Positions 27,049 to 35,178 of a DNA stretch of 64,000 nt are shown here, piece by piece (within the stretch, counting starts at the first letter, position 1; each line of letters begins with the position of its first letter). Position numbers and translations under genes: made by a program. Source of the DNA: Seminibacterium arietis (GTDB lineage: Bacteria; Pseudomonadota; Gammaproteobacteria; Enterobacterales; Pasteurellaceae); the NCBI RefSeq assembly GCF_042675725.1, contig NZ_JBHTJN010000004.1, positions 248,001-312,000 of the forward strand, in the 5' to 3' direction. The notes below the pieces were generated by a model, which worked only from the letters and a program-made list of their open reading frames with translations, was not told the DNA's origin and ran no database searches.

Positions 27049-27079
27049 CGTTACCTTTGTCCTTGTTATTAAAAATAAA

Positions 27080-28411
27080 TTATAGACGTAAAAAATCATT
27101 AAATAATGCTAAAGCAGTTAGCATTAACAACAACGTCGCACCAATCCGATATGCAACATTCTGCACAGATTCTGAGATAGGTTTTCCTTTCACAGCTTCG
27201 GCTAATAAAAATATCAAGTGTCCTCCATCTAATACTGGTAAAGGGAATAAATTCATTATACCTAAGTTAACACTAATTAACGCCATAAAACTAAGATAAT
27301 ACACTAAACCAATTTGTGAAGAAATTCCCGCACCTTTTGCAATAGAAATCGGACCACTCAAATTATTCACCGACAAATCACCAGTAAACAATTTACCTAT
27401 AACTTTTATTGTCAGCCAAGATAGCTGAAATGTTTTCTCAACCCCTTTCAAAAGAGAATCAAGCATATCATATTTTATTTCGGTTTGATACTCATTAGCA
27501 ATCGGTTGCACTGTAGGTGAAATACCAACATAATATTTCTTTTTAGCATTTAATTCAGGCTGCAATAGTATTTTAAAAAATTCACCCGCTCGCTCAACTT
27601 GCAACTTAATCGTTTTACCTTCTTGAACAGTTTTAACAAATTCCATCCATTCAAGGGAAGATCCATCTTCTTTGAACAACTGATCACCAATTAATATTCC
27701 AGCTCGTGCTGCTGGTGAATTTTCTGCAACGTTAGACACTCTCATTTCAACTTTAGTTCTTACAGGTTCAATACCTAAAGAATCAAAGGCACTCTGTTTT
27801 TCTGGATTAAATTGCCAATTTGTGAGATCTAATACTTTATATTGTTCAACACTCGAACCAAAGGGAGACACTGATAATTGAACTGATGACTCACCCAACT
27901 TAGTAGCTAATAGCATGTTGATAGTTTCCCAATCAGGAGCTGGTGTACCATCAACCGCTAAAATTTGAACATTCGCTTGCATTCCAGCTTTAGCAGCAAT
28001 AGAGTGAGGTCGGATTTGTTCGATAACAGGTTTAACGGAAGGAATTCCGATCAAATACACTATAGAATAAGCAAAAATTGCAAAAATAAAATTCGCAAGC
28101 GGACCAGCAGCGATCACAAAGGATCGTTGTAATACCGTTTTATTATTGAAAGATTGAGCTTTTAATTCTGTAGGTACACTCTGATTCCGCTCATCTAGCA
28201 TTTTTACATATCCACCAAGCGGAATAATTGAAACTGCAAATTCTGTCCCTTTTTTATCAATTTTAGACCATAGCACTTTACCAAAACCAATAGAAAAACG
28301 TTCTACTTTAATACCGCACTTTCTTGCAGCCCAAAAGTGACCATACTCATGAACAAAAACTAAAATAGAGATGGCTATCAAAAATGAAAACAAAGACCAC
28401 AAAAATGACAT
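27080..28411 (-). CDS. rseP: Site-2 protease RseP
   Basis: Intramembrane zinc metalloprotease that cuts RseA and remnant signal peptides. The 443 residues carry H21-E22-x-x-H25 in VHEYGHF within the first helix, and the third zinc ligand D395 in PVLDGGHL. Two PDZ domains lie between (about 115-290). Four membrane segments are expected. It lies between cdsA and bamA, 31 nt from the latter, so the envelope-stress protease and its main client pathway are cotranscribed. Confidence 0.96.
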   Translation of the reverse strand: MSFLWSLFSFLIAISILVFVHEYGHFWAARKCGIKVERFSIGFGKVLWSKIDKKGTEFAVSIIPLGGYVKMLDERNQSVPTELKAQSFNNKTVLQRSFVIAAGPLANFIFAIFAYSIVYLIGIPSVKPVIEQIRPHSIAAKAGMQANVQILAVDGTPAPDWETINMLLATKLGESSVQLSVSPFGSSVEQYKVLDLTNWQFNPEKQSAFDSLGIEPVRTKVEMRVSNVAENSPAARAGILIGDQLFKEDGSSLEWMEFVKTVQEGKTIKLQVERAGEFFKILLQPELNAKKKYYVGISPTVQPIANEYQTEIKYDMLDSLLKGVEKTFQLSWLTIKVIGKLFTGDLSVNNLSGPISIAKGAGISSQIGLVYYLSFMALISVNLGIMNLFPLPVLDGGHLIFLLAEAVKGKPISESVQNVAYRIGATLLLMLTALALFNDFLRL

Positions 28412-28428
28412 AAATATCTTATAACTCT

Positions 28429-29292
28429 CTATAACACGTAAAAATAAAAATAGGCAAAAAAGGGAACTGCCGCGGTTAAACTATCAATGCGATCCAACAC
28501 GCCACCATGCCCTGGTATAAGCTGGCTACTATCTTTAATTTTACATTCTCGCTTAAACATACTTTCTGTTAAATCACCTAATATAGAAATTGCGACAGTA
28601 CAAACAGAGAGTCCTATAAAAAGTGCGGTTGGTAAACGAAATAAATTTTGTGGTGTAAGCTGAACAAAAAGAGTTGCTAAAACTGCAGCGGTTATTAACC
28701 CTCCAAATACACCTTCCCAAGTTTTCCCTGGAGAGACTTTTGGTGCTAATTTGTGTTTACCAAATTTCCTACCTACAAAATATGCTCCTGAGTCCGCTGC
28801 CCAAACCAATATAAATACATAAAGCAATAGCCATAATCCCTGATATTGCTCGACATAATAATGCTCTAAACGTAAACGTAAAACAGCTGTAAAAAAAGGA
28901 ATTAAAGTGAGAAAAGAAAAAATTAATTGTAAAAACGCAGATTTTCCCCAAATATTCGCACTATTTGGATAGTTAACGACGAAAATTAATGCTGCTGCCC
29001 ACCATAAAACAGAGGAAAGTAGCAATAAAGCAGAGTAATTTTCAAAAACTCGTCCAACTCGTAAATAACGAGCTTCACCGAAAATCCAAATAAATAAAAA
29101 ACAACCTACTAATCCTGCAATTAATAATCGCCAAAAGCCCGTCTTAATCTGAGCGAATTGAGTCCACTCCCACACCCCTAAAGTAACAACGACACCCAAA
29201 GTCAAAGCTAAGTAAAAAGGGGAAAACCAAATTAAAGCAATCAATACTGCAACAATTAGTACGACAGCTGATATAATGCGTTGTTTAAGCAC
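28429..29292 (-). CDS. cdsA: Phosphatidate cytidylyltransferase
   Basis: Makes CDP-diacylglycerol at the inner membrane. 287 residues with about eight helices and the C-terminal signature ILGDLTESMFKRECKIKDSS followed by LIPGHGGVLDRIDSL. The start is GTG at 29292 with AAAGGAG 6 nt before it. It is 11 nt downstream of uppS. Confidence 0.95.
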   Translation of the reverse strand: MLKQRIISAVVLIVAVLIALIWFSPFYLALTLGVVVTLGVWEWTQFAQIKTGFWRLLIAGLVGCFLFIWIFGEARYLRVGRVFENYSALLLLSSVLWWAAALIFVVNYPNSANIWGKSAFLQLIFSFLTLIPFFTAVLRLRLEHYYVEQYQGLWLLLYVFILVWAADSGAYFVGRKFGKHKLAPKVSPGKTWEGVFGGLITAAVLATLFVQLTPQNLFRLPTALFIGLSVCTVAISILGDLTESMFKRECKIKDSSQLIPGHGGVLDRIDSLTAAVPFFAYFYFYVL

Positions 29293-29303
29293 AATTTACT
29301 CCT

Positions 29304-30023
29304 TTATTCTATCCCACCAAAACGGCGATGACGCTTTTGATAAGCCTGTACTGCTTGTTCAAATTCTTCTTCATTAAAATCTGGCCATAATACTTGTGAA
29401 AAATATAATTCCGCATAAGCAATTTGCCATAATAAAAAATTACTAATTCGCAATTCACCACTCGTGCGAATTAATAAATCCACAGCTGGTTGATCTTGTG
29501 TCACTAGATATTGTTCAAACAACTGTGGTGAAATTTGATCCACTTCTAATTGTTGATCTTTTACCATATTAGCCACTTTCTGAACCGCTTGCACAATATC
29601 CCACTGTCCACCATAGTTAGCGGCAATATTTAGCACAAGTGCGGTATTATTTTCAGTTAATTTTTCCGCCCTAGCAATTTTACGACGTAAACTTTCACTG
29701 AAACGAGACGTATCACCAATAATTTTCAAACGTATATTATTTTGATGTAACTTTTTTACTTCAAGATCTAACGCTTGCATAAATAATGTCATTAACGCAG
29801 TGATCTCCTGCTCGGGACGATTCCAGTTTTCACTGCTAAAAGCATATAAAGTTAAAAATTTAACGCCAATTTTTCGAGCATAAGAAACTGCATTTCGTAC
29901 AGCAATCACTCCATTCTTATGACCAAAAACACGCATTTTTCCTTTCTGTTTAGCCCAACGACCATTACCATCCATAATAATAGCAACATGTTGGGGAATA
30001 GGCTCTACAGCTATATTTGTCAT
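29304..30023 (-). CDS. uppS: Undecaprenyl diphosphate synthase
   Basis: Cis-prenyltransferase that makes the C55 lipid carrier for peptidoglycan and O-chains. The 239 residues contain the diphosphate-binding MDGNGRWAKQKG with catalytic D18, FSSENWNRP in the middle, and the C-terminal DLLIRTSGELRISNFLLWQ substrate motif. It lies between dxr and cdsA. Confidence 0.96.
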   Translation of the reverse strand: MTNIAVEPIPQHVAIIMDGNGRWAKQKGKMRVFGHKNGVIAVRNAVSYARKIGVKFLTLYAFSSENWNRPEQEITALMTLFMQALDLEVKKLHQNNIRLKIIGDTSRFSESLRRKIARAEKLTENNTALVLNIAANYGGQWDIVQAVQKVANMVKDQQLEVDQISPQLFEQYLVTQDQPAVDLLIRTSGELRISNFLLWQIAYAELYFSQVLWPDFNEEEFEQAVQAYQKRHRRFGGIE

Positions 30024-30117
30024 TATTTACTACAAACTCTATATCAAGTTAATTATTCACGACTATATCACAACTTCACTATAGTGGCTATGTACAAGCC
30101 GTTATCATTGCTCAAAA

Positions 30118-31305
30118 TTAACACAATGCTAATGCCATTTTTCTTGCTCTATAATCTACATCAAGTACATCATCAATACTGTAAATTTGTTGTACGGGTA
30201 TTTCTTCTACTATAGTTCGATTAACTTTAGCTATATCAGTAAATTTAATCCGTCTATTTAAAAATGCTTCTACTGCCACTTCATTTGCAGCATTCATAGC
30301 GGTAGTAGCGTATTGCCCAGCGGCGAAAGCATCCATTGCCAATTTTAAGTTAGGATAACGAGCAAAATCTGGTTGTAAAAAAGTCAATCCGTTCAATTGA
30401 TAAAAATCAAGTGGTTCTACTCCTGCGAAAATACGATCAGGATATGCCATAGTTTCCGCAATAGGCGTTCGCATATCAGGATTACCCATTTGGGCAATCA
30501 CTGAACCATCAACATATCGAACCATAGAATGGATAATAGATTGTGGATGAATGATCACTTCTATTTGTTCAGCATCAGCATTAAATAGCCATCTAGCTTC
30601 AATATATTCCAACCCTTTATTCATCATCGTAGCAGAATCGACAGAAATCTTTTTCCCCATAGACCAATTAGGATGAGCTATTGCTTGTTCTGGTGTAATG
30701 TTATCAAATGTATCTATCGTTCTATTTCTAAAAGGTCCTCCTGATCCCGTCAGCACAATTTTGCTAATCCCTAACTGCGATAAAGGACAAAAACCAATTT
30801 GTTGCTGAGCTTGTGGAGGTAAAGATTGAAAAATTGCATTATGTTCACTATCTACAGGCAATAACTTGGCGTTATTTTTTTTCACTTCTTCAATAAATAA
30901 CTGCCCACAAGTCACCAAACTTTCTTTATTTGCCAGCAACACTTTCTTACCTGCTTGTACAGCGGAAAGCGTTGGTAACAAACCTGCTGCTCCAACAATA
31001 GCCGCCATTACTTGATCTGCCTCATCATGAGCCGCCAATTCACAAATGGCTTGCTGCCCTGACAACACTTGCGTTTTAGAATTAAGTGCGGTCAAATTTT
31101 CCGATAATTTTTTAGCAGCCAACTTATCATCTAAAGCAGCAAAGTGCGGTTGAAATTTTATACATTGTTCAGTCATAAGATCAACATTTCGACCTCCAAC
31201 TAAAGCAAAGACTTGATATTTTTCAGGATTATGTTCAATCACTGAAAGGGTACTCTTACCAATTGAGCCAGTTGATCCTAAAATCACAATTTGTTGTTTT
31301 TTCAT
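30118..31305 (-). CDS. dxr: 1-deoxy-D-xylulose 5-phosphate reductoisomerase
   Basis: Committed step of the MEP pathway. 395 residues: NADPH-binding ILGSTGSIGKSTLSVIEH at the N-terminus, metal- and substrate-binding LLPVDSEHNAIFQSL and SVDSATMMNKGLEYIEARWL in the middle, then a C-terminal helical domain. It lies between frr and uppS. An intrinsic terminator (31359-31374) separates it from frr, so it probably also has its own promoter. Two USS copies are inside the gene near 31083 and 31141. Confidence 0.96.
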   Translation of the reverse strand: MKKQQIVILGSTGSIGKSTLSVIEHNPEKYQVFALVGGRNVDLMTEQCIKFQPHFAALDDKLAAKKLSENLTALNSKTQVLSGQQAICELAAHDEADQVMAAIVGAAGLLPTLSAVQAGKKVLLANKESLVTCGQLFIEEVKKNNAKLLPVDSEHNAIFQSLPPQAQQQIGFCPLSQLGISKIVLTGSGGPFRNRTIDTFDNITPEQAIAHPNWSMGKKISVDSATMMNKGLEYIEARWLFNADAEQIEVIIHPQSIIHSMVRYVDGSVIAQMGNPDMRTPIAETMAYPDRIFAGVEPLDFYQLNGLTFLQPDFARYPNLKLAMDAFAAGQYATTAMNAANEVAVEAFLNRRIKFTDIAKVNRTIVEEIPVQQIYSIDDVLDVDYRARKMALALC

Positions 31306-31358
31306 TAATTTTCACCGCACTTTCTGATTTTCAATGTATCTCATGCTGACAAAACAAA

Positions 31359-31374
31359 GGACGCAACAGCGTCC
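31359..31374 (-). terminator. Terminator between frr and dxr
   Basis: Stem GGACGC / GCGTCC with loop AACA (extendable by flanking G-C pairs on the frr side), followed on the minus strand by TTTGTTTTG. It is a compact GC-rich stem with a U-rich tail. Confidence 0.65.
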
Positions 31375-31393
31375 CCTCTGAGCGTTATTAAAA

Positions 31394-31951
31394 TTAGAAG
31401 GCTAGTAGCTCTTTTTCTTTATCTGCTAGCACTTCATCAACTTTTTTCACATATGAATCAGTTAGTTTTTGAACCTCGTCTTGTGCTTTACGCTCTTCGT
31501 CTTCACTAATTTCTTTATCTTTTAATAAAGCTTTAATTTGATCGTTAGCATCACGGCGAACATTACGCACCGCGATTCTGCCTTGTTCTGCTTCTGCTTT
31601 CACGATTTTGATTAAATCACGACGACGTTCTTCTGTTAACGGAGGTAACGGCACACGAATCGTTGTTCCAGCAGAAGATGGATTTAAACCCAAATCAGAA
31701 GTTAAAATCGCTTTTTCAACAGCACTAATTAAACTACGATCAAATACGGTAACTGCTAATGTTCTGGCATCTTCTGCAACTACATTTGCTAATTGACGTA
31801 ATGGCGTTGGAGAACCATAATATTCCACTTGAATGCCGTCTAACAAACTTGGTTGAGCTCGCCCTGTTCTCACTTTCGCAATATGATGTCTAAAATTTTC
31901 AAGACTTTTTTCCATACGCTGTTGCGTATCTTTTTTAATTTCGTTAATCAC
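31394..31951 (-). CDS. frr: Ribosome recycling factor
   Basis: Splits post-termination ribosomes together with EF-G. The 185 residues form a three-helix bundle plus a beta domain; ENFRHHIAKVRTGRAQPSLL near the start and LPPLTEERRRDLIKIVK in the middle are signatures. The start is GTG at 31951 (MINEIKKDTQQRM). It lies 20 nt after pyrH. Confidence 0.96.
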   Translation of the reverse strand: MINEIKKDTQQRMEKSLENFRHHIAKVRTGRAQPSLLDGIQVEYYGSPTPLRQLANVVAEDARTLAVTVFDRSLISAVEKAILTSDLGLNPSSAGTTIRVPLPPLTEERRRDLIKIVKAEAEQGRIAVRNVRRDANDQIKALLKDKEISEDEERKAQDEVQKLTDSYVKKVDEVLADKEKELLAF

Positions 31952-31971
31952 AATATTTCCTTAAATCTTAA

Positions 31972-32694
31972 TTAATTTTTATTACAAATTAGCGTACCTT
32001 CAGCTTCACCCAAAATGACTTTGCGTAACGCCCCTGCTTTACCCATATTAAACACACGAATTGGCATGCCGTGATCCCGTGCCAAAGTAAATGCTGCTAA
32101 ATCCATTACTTGTAACTCTCTGTCAATTACTTCAGCGTAAGTCAAATGAGGATACAATACAGCTGAAGCATTTTTTGTTGGATCACAATTATAAACACCA
32201 TCAACTTTAGTTGCTTTCAGTACTACATCTGCTTCAATTTCAATACCTCGCAAACAGGCTGCAGAATCAGTCGTAAAAAATGGACTACCAGTGCCACCAG
32301 AAAAAATGACAACCCGTTTTTCACGCAACATTTTAATTGCTTCCGACCAGTTATAAGTATCACAAATTCCATTTAACTGAAAAGCCGACATCAGTTTTGC
32401 ATTAACATCAGCACGATGCAATGCATCACGCATCGCTAAACCATTCATTACTGTAGCCAACATCCCCATATGGTCGCCAACCACACGATTCATACCCGCT
32501 TTTGCTAATTTTGCACCACGGAATAAATTTCCTCCCCCTAATACAACTCCAACTTCTACATTCATTGCAATCAATTCTTTAATCTCAATAGCCATTCTAT
32601 CTAAAATAGAAGGATCGATACCAAAGCCTTCATCACCTTGTAAAGCCTCTCCACTTAATTTAAGTAGAATACGTTTATAGACAGGTTTGCTCAT
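31972..32694 (-). CDS. pyrH: Uridylate kinase
   Basis: Hexameric UMP kinase of pyrimidine synthesis. The frame is open 62 codons further, but the family start is MSKPVYKRILLKLSGEALQG at ATG 32694, with GAGGAAG 3-4 nt before it, giving 240 residues. VGVVLGGGNLFRG and VIFSGGTGSPFFTTDSAACL are nucleotide-binding motifs. It heads the long envelope run. rpsB-tsf, which precede pyrH in E. coli, are absent; a phosphoethanolamine transferase is divergent instead. Confidence 0.96.
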   Translation of the reverse strand: MSKPVYKRILLKLSGEALQGDEGFGIDPSILDRMAIEIKELIAMNVEVGVVLGGGNLFRGAKLAKAGMNRVVGDHMGMLATVMNGLAMRDALHRADVNAKLMSAFQLNGICDTYNWSEAIKMLREKRVVIFSGGTGSPFFTTDSAACLRGIEIEADVVLKATKVDGVYNCDPTKNASAVLYPHLTYAEVIDRELQVMDLAAFTLARDHGMPIRVFNMGKAGALRKVILGEAEGTLICNKN

Positions 32695-32849
32695 TTCTTC
32701 CTCACAAAAATCGGATATAAAATTCCGCCTATTATAGAGCAACATCTCCGTTGTGAAAATAGGTGACCGACAAAAATAACCCATAGAGTCACAGAAAAAA
32801 ATCAAGTAGAATAGCGAACGGTTTAATCTTTCTGTTGAGTACAAAGAAA

Positions 32850-34412
32850 ATGAAAAGCGATTACACAAACAAGCTAGCAATCCGATTTATCATGTCAATA
32901 ATTGGACTAACCGCCTTGTATTTTGCAAGTAAATTAGCGTTGATGGGATCGGGTCATTTTCCGAATCCATCATTATCAAATATTCTGCTATTTGCTTCTT
33001 TAATTATTATCTTAAATTCATCAAAACACTTATTTTATCTTATTCTGTTACCAATAATTTTAGTTTATGCACTTTATTCACCTATTGGTTTAGATTTTGG
33101 ACCACCATCTTATCAATATATTGCTTCTGTCTTTGCAACTAATTTGCAAGAAAGTAAAGAGTTTTTCTTACAACTTTCTGTCATAAATTATTTAATGCCA
33201 ATCGCAATCATTAGCTTAGTGTTTGTTTTCCGTTTTTGTACCCAAAAATTCCATCTCTATTTACATAAAAATAAAATATTTCTTGCGGCGTTAATTATTT
33301 TTGCTTTATTCGACAATGTTCCTTTTACGCCATTGAAAGAGGCTATTTTAGCAGGCAATAAAGTTACAAACGAATTGTCTATGCTCAATAGTTTAAGCAT
33401 TGAAAGTCGCTGGGGAAAATCAGAATTAAGCGAACAAACTAAATATGATGATTACATTCTAATCATAGGTGAAAGTGCAAGAAAAGATTATCATCATGCT
33501 TATGGGTATCCTATAGAAAATACGCCTTTTATGTCTTCTGCTAACGGAACATTAATTGATGGTTTTACTTCTGGAGGAACAAACACTATTGCTTCACTTA
33601 AATTAATGCTTACTAAAGCTGATACAAAAAATTGGGAAGGAAATTATAGTTTAACGTTAATTGATCTAATTAAATCCGCTGGGATAAAAACTTATTGGTT
33701 ATCTAATCAAGGGTATTTTGGACAATTTAACACTCCTATTTCTGCTATTGCAGATAAAAGTGATGAAAAAATTTTTCTAAAGAGCGGTGATTTTCAAAAC
33801 CAGAATATAAGCGATTTTGAATTATTGCCTAAGTTTACACAGCTCATTCAACAACCGCATCAAGGAAAACGCTTTATCATTTTACATTTATATGGTTCAC
33901 ATCCTATTGCTTGTGATCGTCTAACTGATTACCATAAAATTTATGATGATAATAAAATTGCTAAAAAGTACTTCAATGTAAATTGTTATATTTCTTCTAT
34001 TAAAAAAACAGATGAACTCCTTAAACGAGTCTATCAAAAGCTTACTGATAATTATCAAAAAAATAACCGCACTTTTTCAATAATCTATTTTTCTGATCAT
34101 GGTTTAGCTCATCAAATTACGGAAGACAATATTTCAATTCACAATAGCAATGGAAAAAGTAAACGACATTTTAATATACCGCTGTTTAAAATCTCTAGTG
34201 ATGATCAGCAAAGAAAAGTGTATCATGTGTTTAAATCAGGTCTAAATTTCACCGACGGTATCGCAAATTGGATTGGTATTAAAAATCCATTACTCAATAC
34301 AAATATTGATCTTTTCAGCAATCAAGCAGATCAAAACGATTACGGACTACAAAAACAAATTGACAAAATTGAGGCGGCAGACGCCCCAGCTGTCATTATT
34401 CCTGTGAACTAA
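32850..34412 (+). CDS. LPS phosphoethanolamine transferase (EptA/Lpt family)
   Basis: A 520-residue inner-membrane enzyme that moves phosphoethanolamine from phosphatidylethanolamine to LPS. About five membrane segments (roughly 10-160) precede a periplasmic sulfatase-fold domain. Metal ligand E208 is in IIGESARKDYHHAYGY, the nucleophile threonine is in SGGTNTIASL (T244 or T246), and YFSDHG is the C-terminal metal motif. I use ATG 32850 rather than the TTG 15 nt upstream; neither has a strong RBS. It is convergent with gmhA, a heptose-synthesis gene, so a target on inner-core heptose (as for Haemophilus lpt6) is plausible but unproven. Confidence 0.82.
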   Translation: MKSDYTNKLAIRFIMSIIGLTALYFASKLALMGSGHFPNPSLSNILLFASLIIILNSSKHLFYLILLPIILVYALYSPIGLDFGPPSYQYIASVFATNLQESKEFFLQLSVINYLMPIAIISLVFVFRFCTQKFHLYLHKNKIFLAALIIFALFDNVPFTPLKEAILAGNKVTNELSMLNSLSIESRWGKSELSEQTKYDDYILIIGESARKDYHHAYGYPIENTPFMSSANGTLIDGFTSGGTNTIASLKLMLTKADTKNWEGNYSLTLIDLIKSAGIKTYWLSNQGYFGQFNTPISAIADKSDEKIFLKSGDFQNQNISDFELLPKFTQLIQQPHQGKRFIILHLYGSHPIACDRLTDYHKIYDDNKIAKKYFNVNCYISSIKKTDELLKRVYQKLTDNYQKNNRTFSIIYFSDHGLAHQITEDNISIHNSNGKSKRHFNIPLFKISSDDQQRKVYHVFKSGLNFTDGIANWIGIKNPLLNTNIDLFSNQADQNDYGLQKQIDKIEAADAPAVIIPVN

Positions 34413-34418
34413 AATATA

Positions 34419-34457
34419 AAAAGTGCGGTAAATTTTCTCAAAACTTACCGCACTTTT
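34419..34457. terminator. Bidirectional USS-dyad terminator between the PEtn transferase gene and gmhA
   Basis: The arms AAAAGTGCGGTAA and TTACCGCACTTTT form a perfect 13-bp stem with a 13-nt loop, between convergent genes. A-rich and T-rich flanks serve both directions. Confidence 0.85.
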
Positions 34458-34475
34458 AACATCAATACATGATTT

Positions 34476-35054
34476 CTATTTAGCCATTTCAAATTCAATT
34501 AACATCATCAAAATATGAATCACTTTAATATGCACTTCTTGGATACGATCTGCATATCCAAAATGTGGCACACGAATTTCAACATCGGCTAACCCTGCCA
34601 TTTTACCGCCGTCTTTACCTGTTAAAGCAATTACTTTCATTCCTTTCTGTTTTGCCGCTGCAATCGCATTCAAAATATTTTTTGAATTACCTGACGTTGA
34701 CAAACCAAACAGCACATCGCCAGCTTGTCCTACTGCTTCTACATAACGAGAAAATACATATTCGTAACCAAAGTCATTACTTACGCAGCTTAAATGACTA
34801 ACATCAGAAATAGCGATCGCTGGATACCCTGGGCGATTTTCTCGATAACGTCCTGTTAATTCTTCGGCAAAGTGCATTGCATCACAATGAGAACCGCCAT
34901 TACCACAAGACAGCACTTTTCCACCTTGTTTAAAACTATTTGAAATCAACAACGCCGCTTGCTGAATTAAACGGATATTGTTCTCATCATTGACAAATTG
35001 AGCTAATACTTCTTGTGCTTCCACAAGTTCTGCTTTAATTTGAGTTAAATACAT
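34476..35054 (-). CDS. gmhA: Phosphoheptose isomerase (sedoheptulose 7-phosphate isomerase)
   Basis: First step of ADP-heptose synthesis for the LPS inner core. A 192-residue SIS-fold protein with VLSCGNGGSHCDAMHFAEEL, LFGLSTSGNSKNILNAI and the C-terminal HFGYADRIQEVHIKVIH. It is cytoplasmic and tetrameric in the family. Monocistronic in this window: mfd lies downstream on the same strand but about 60 nt away beyond 35179 in the upstream sense. Confidence 0.95.
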   Translation of the reverse strand: MYLTQIKAELVEAQEVLAQFVNDENNIRLIQQAALLISNSFKQGGKVLSCGNGGSHCDAMHFAEELTGRYRENRPGYPAIAISDVSHLSCVSNDFGYEYVFSRYVEAVGQAGDVLFGLSTSGNSKNILNAIAAAKQKGMKVIALTGKDGGKMAGLADVEIRVPHFGYADRIQEVHIKVIHILMMLIEFEMAK

Positions 35055-35178
35055 TCTCTTCTCCCAACAAAGGATTATAACTAAGCGAAATCATTTTAAA
35101 CTATTCCTGTATTGCGATCTATCAACATTTTTTCTTACTGATTTGATTGTTCTATTCACTCACAGTACATATTTAGGC

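Noticed and set aside
27049..27099. Longer bamA frame with 17 extra residues
   Set aside because: The extension precedes a normal signal peptide that starts MKKLLIASLLLG, and an RBS fits the internal ATG.
32695..32880. Longer pyrH frame with 62 extra N-terminal residues
   Set aside because: The extra part is unlike the kinase family, and a good RBS (GAGGAAG) precedes the internal ATG at 32694.
35111..35135. TTGCGATC half-site upstream of gmhA as a second CRP-S site
   Set aside because: Only one half fits; the other side (TATCAACA) is not complementary and gmhA is not a competence gene.
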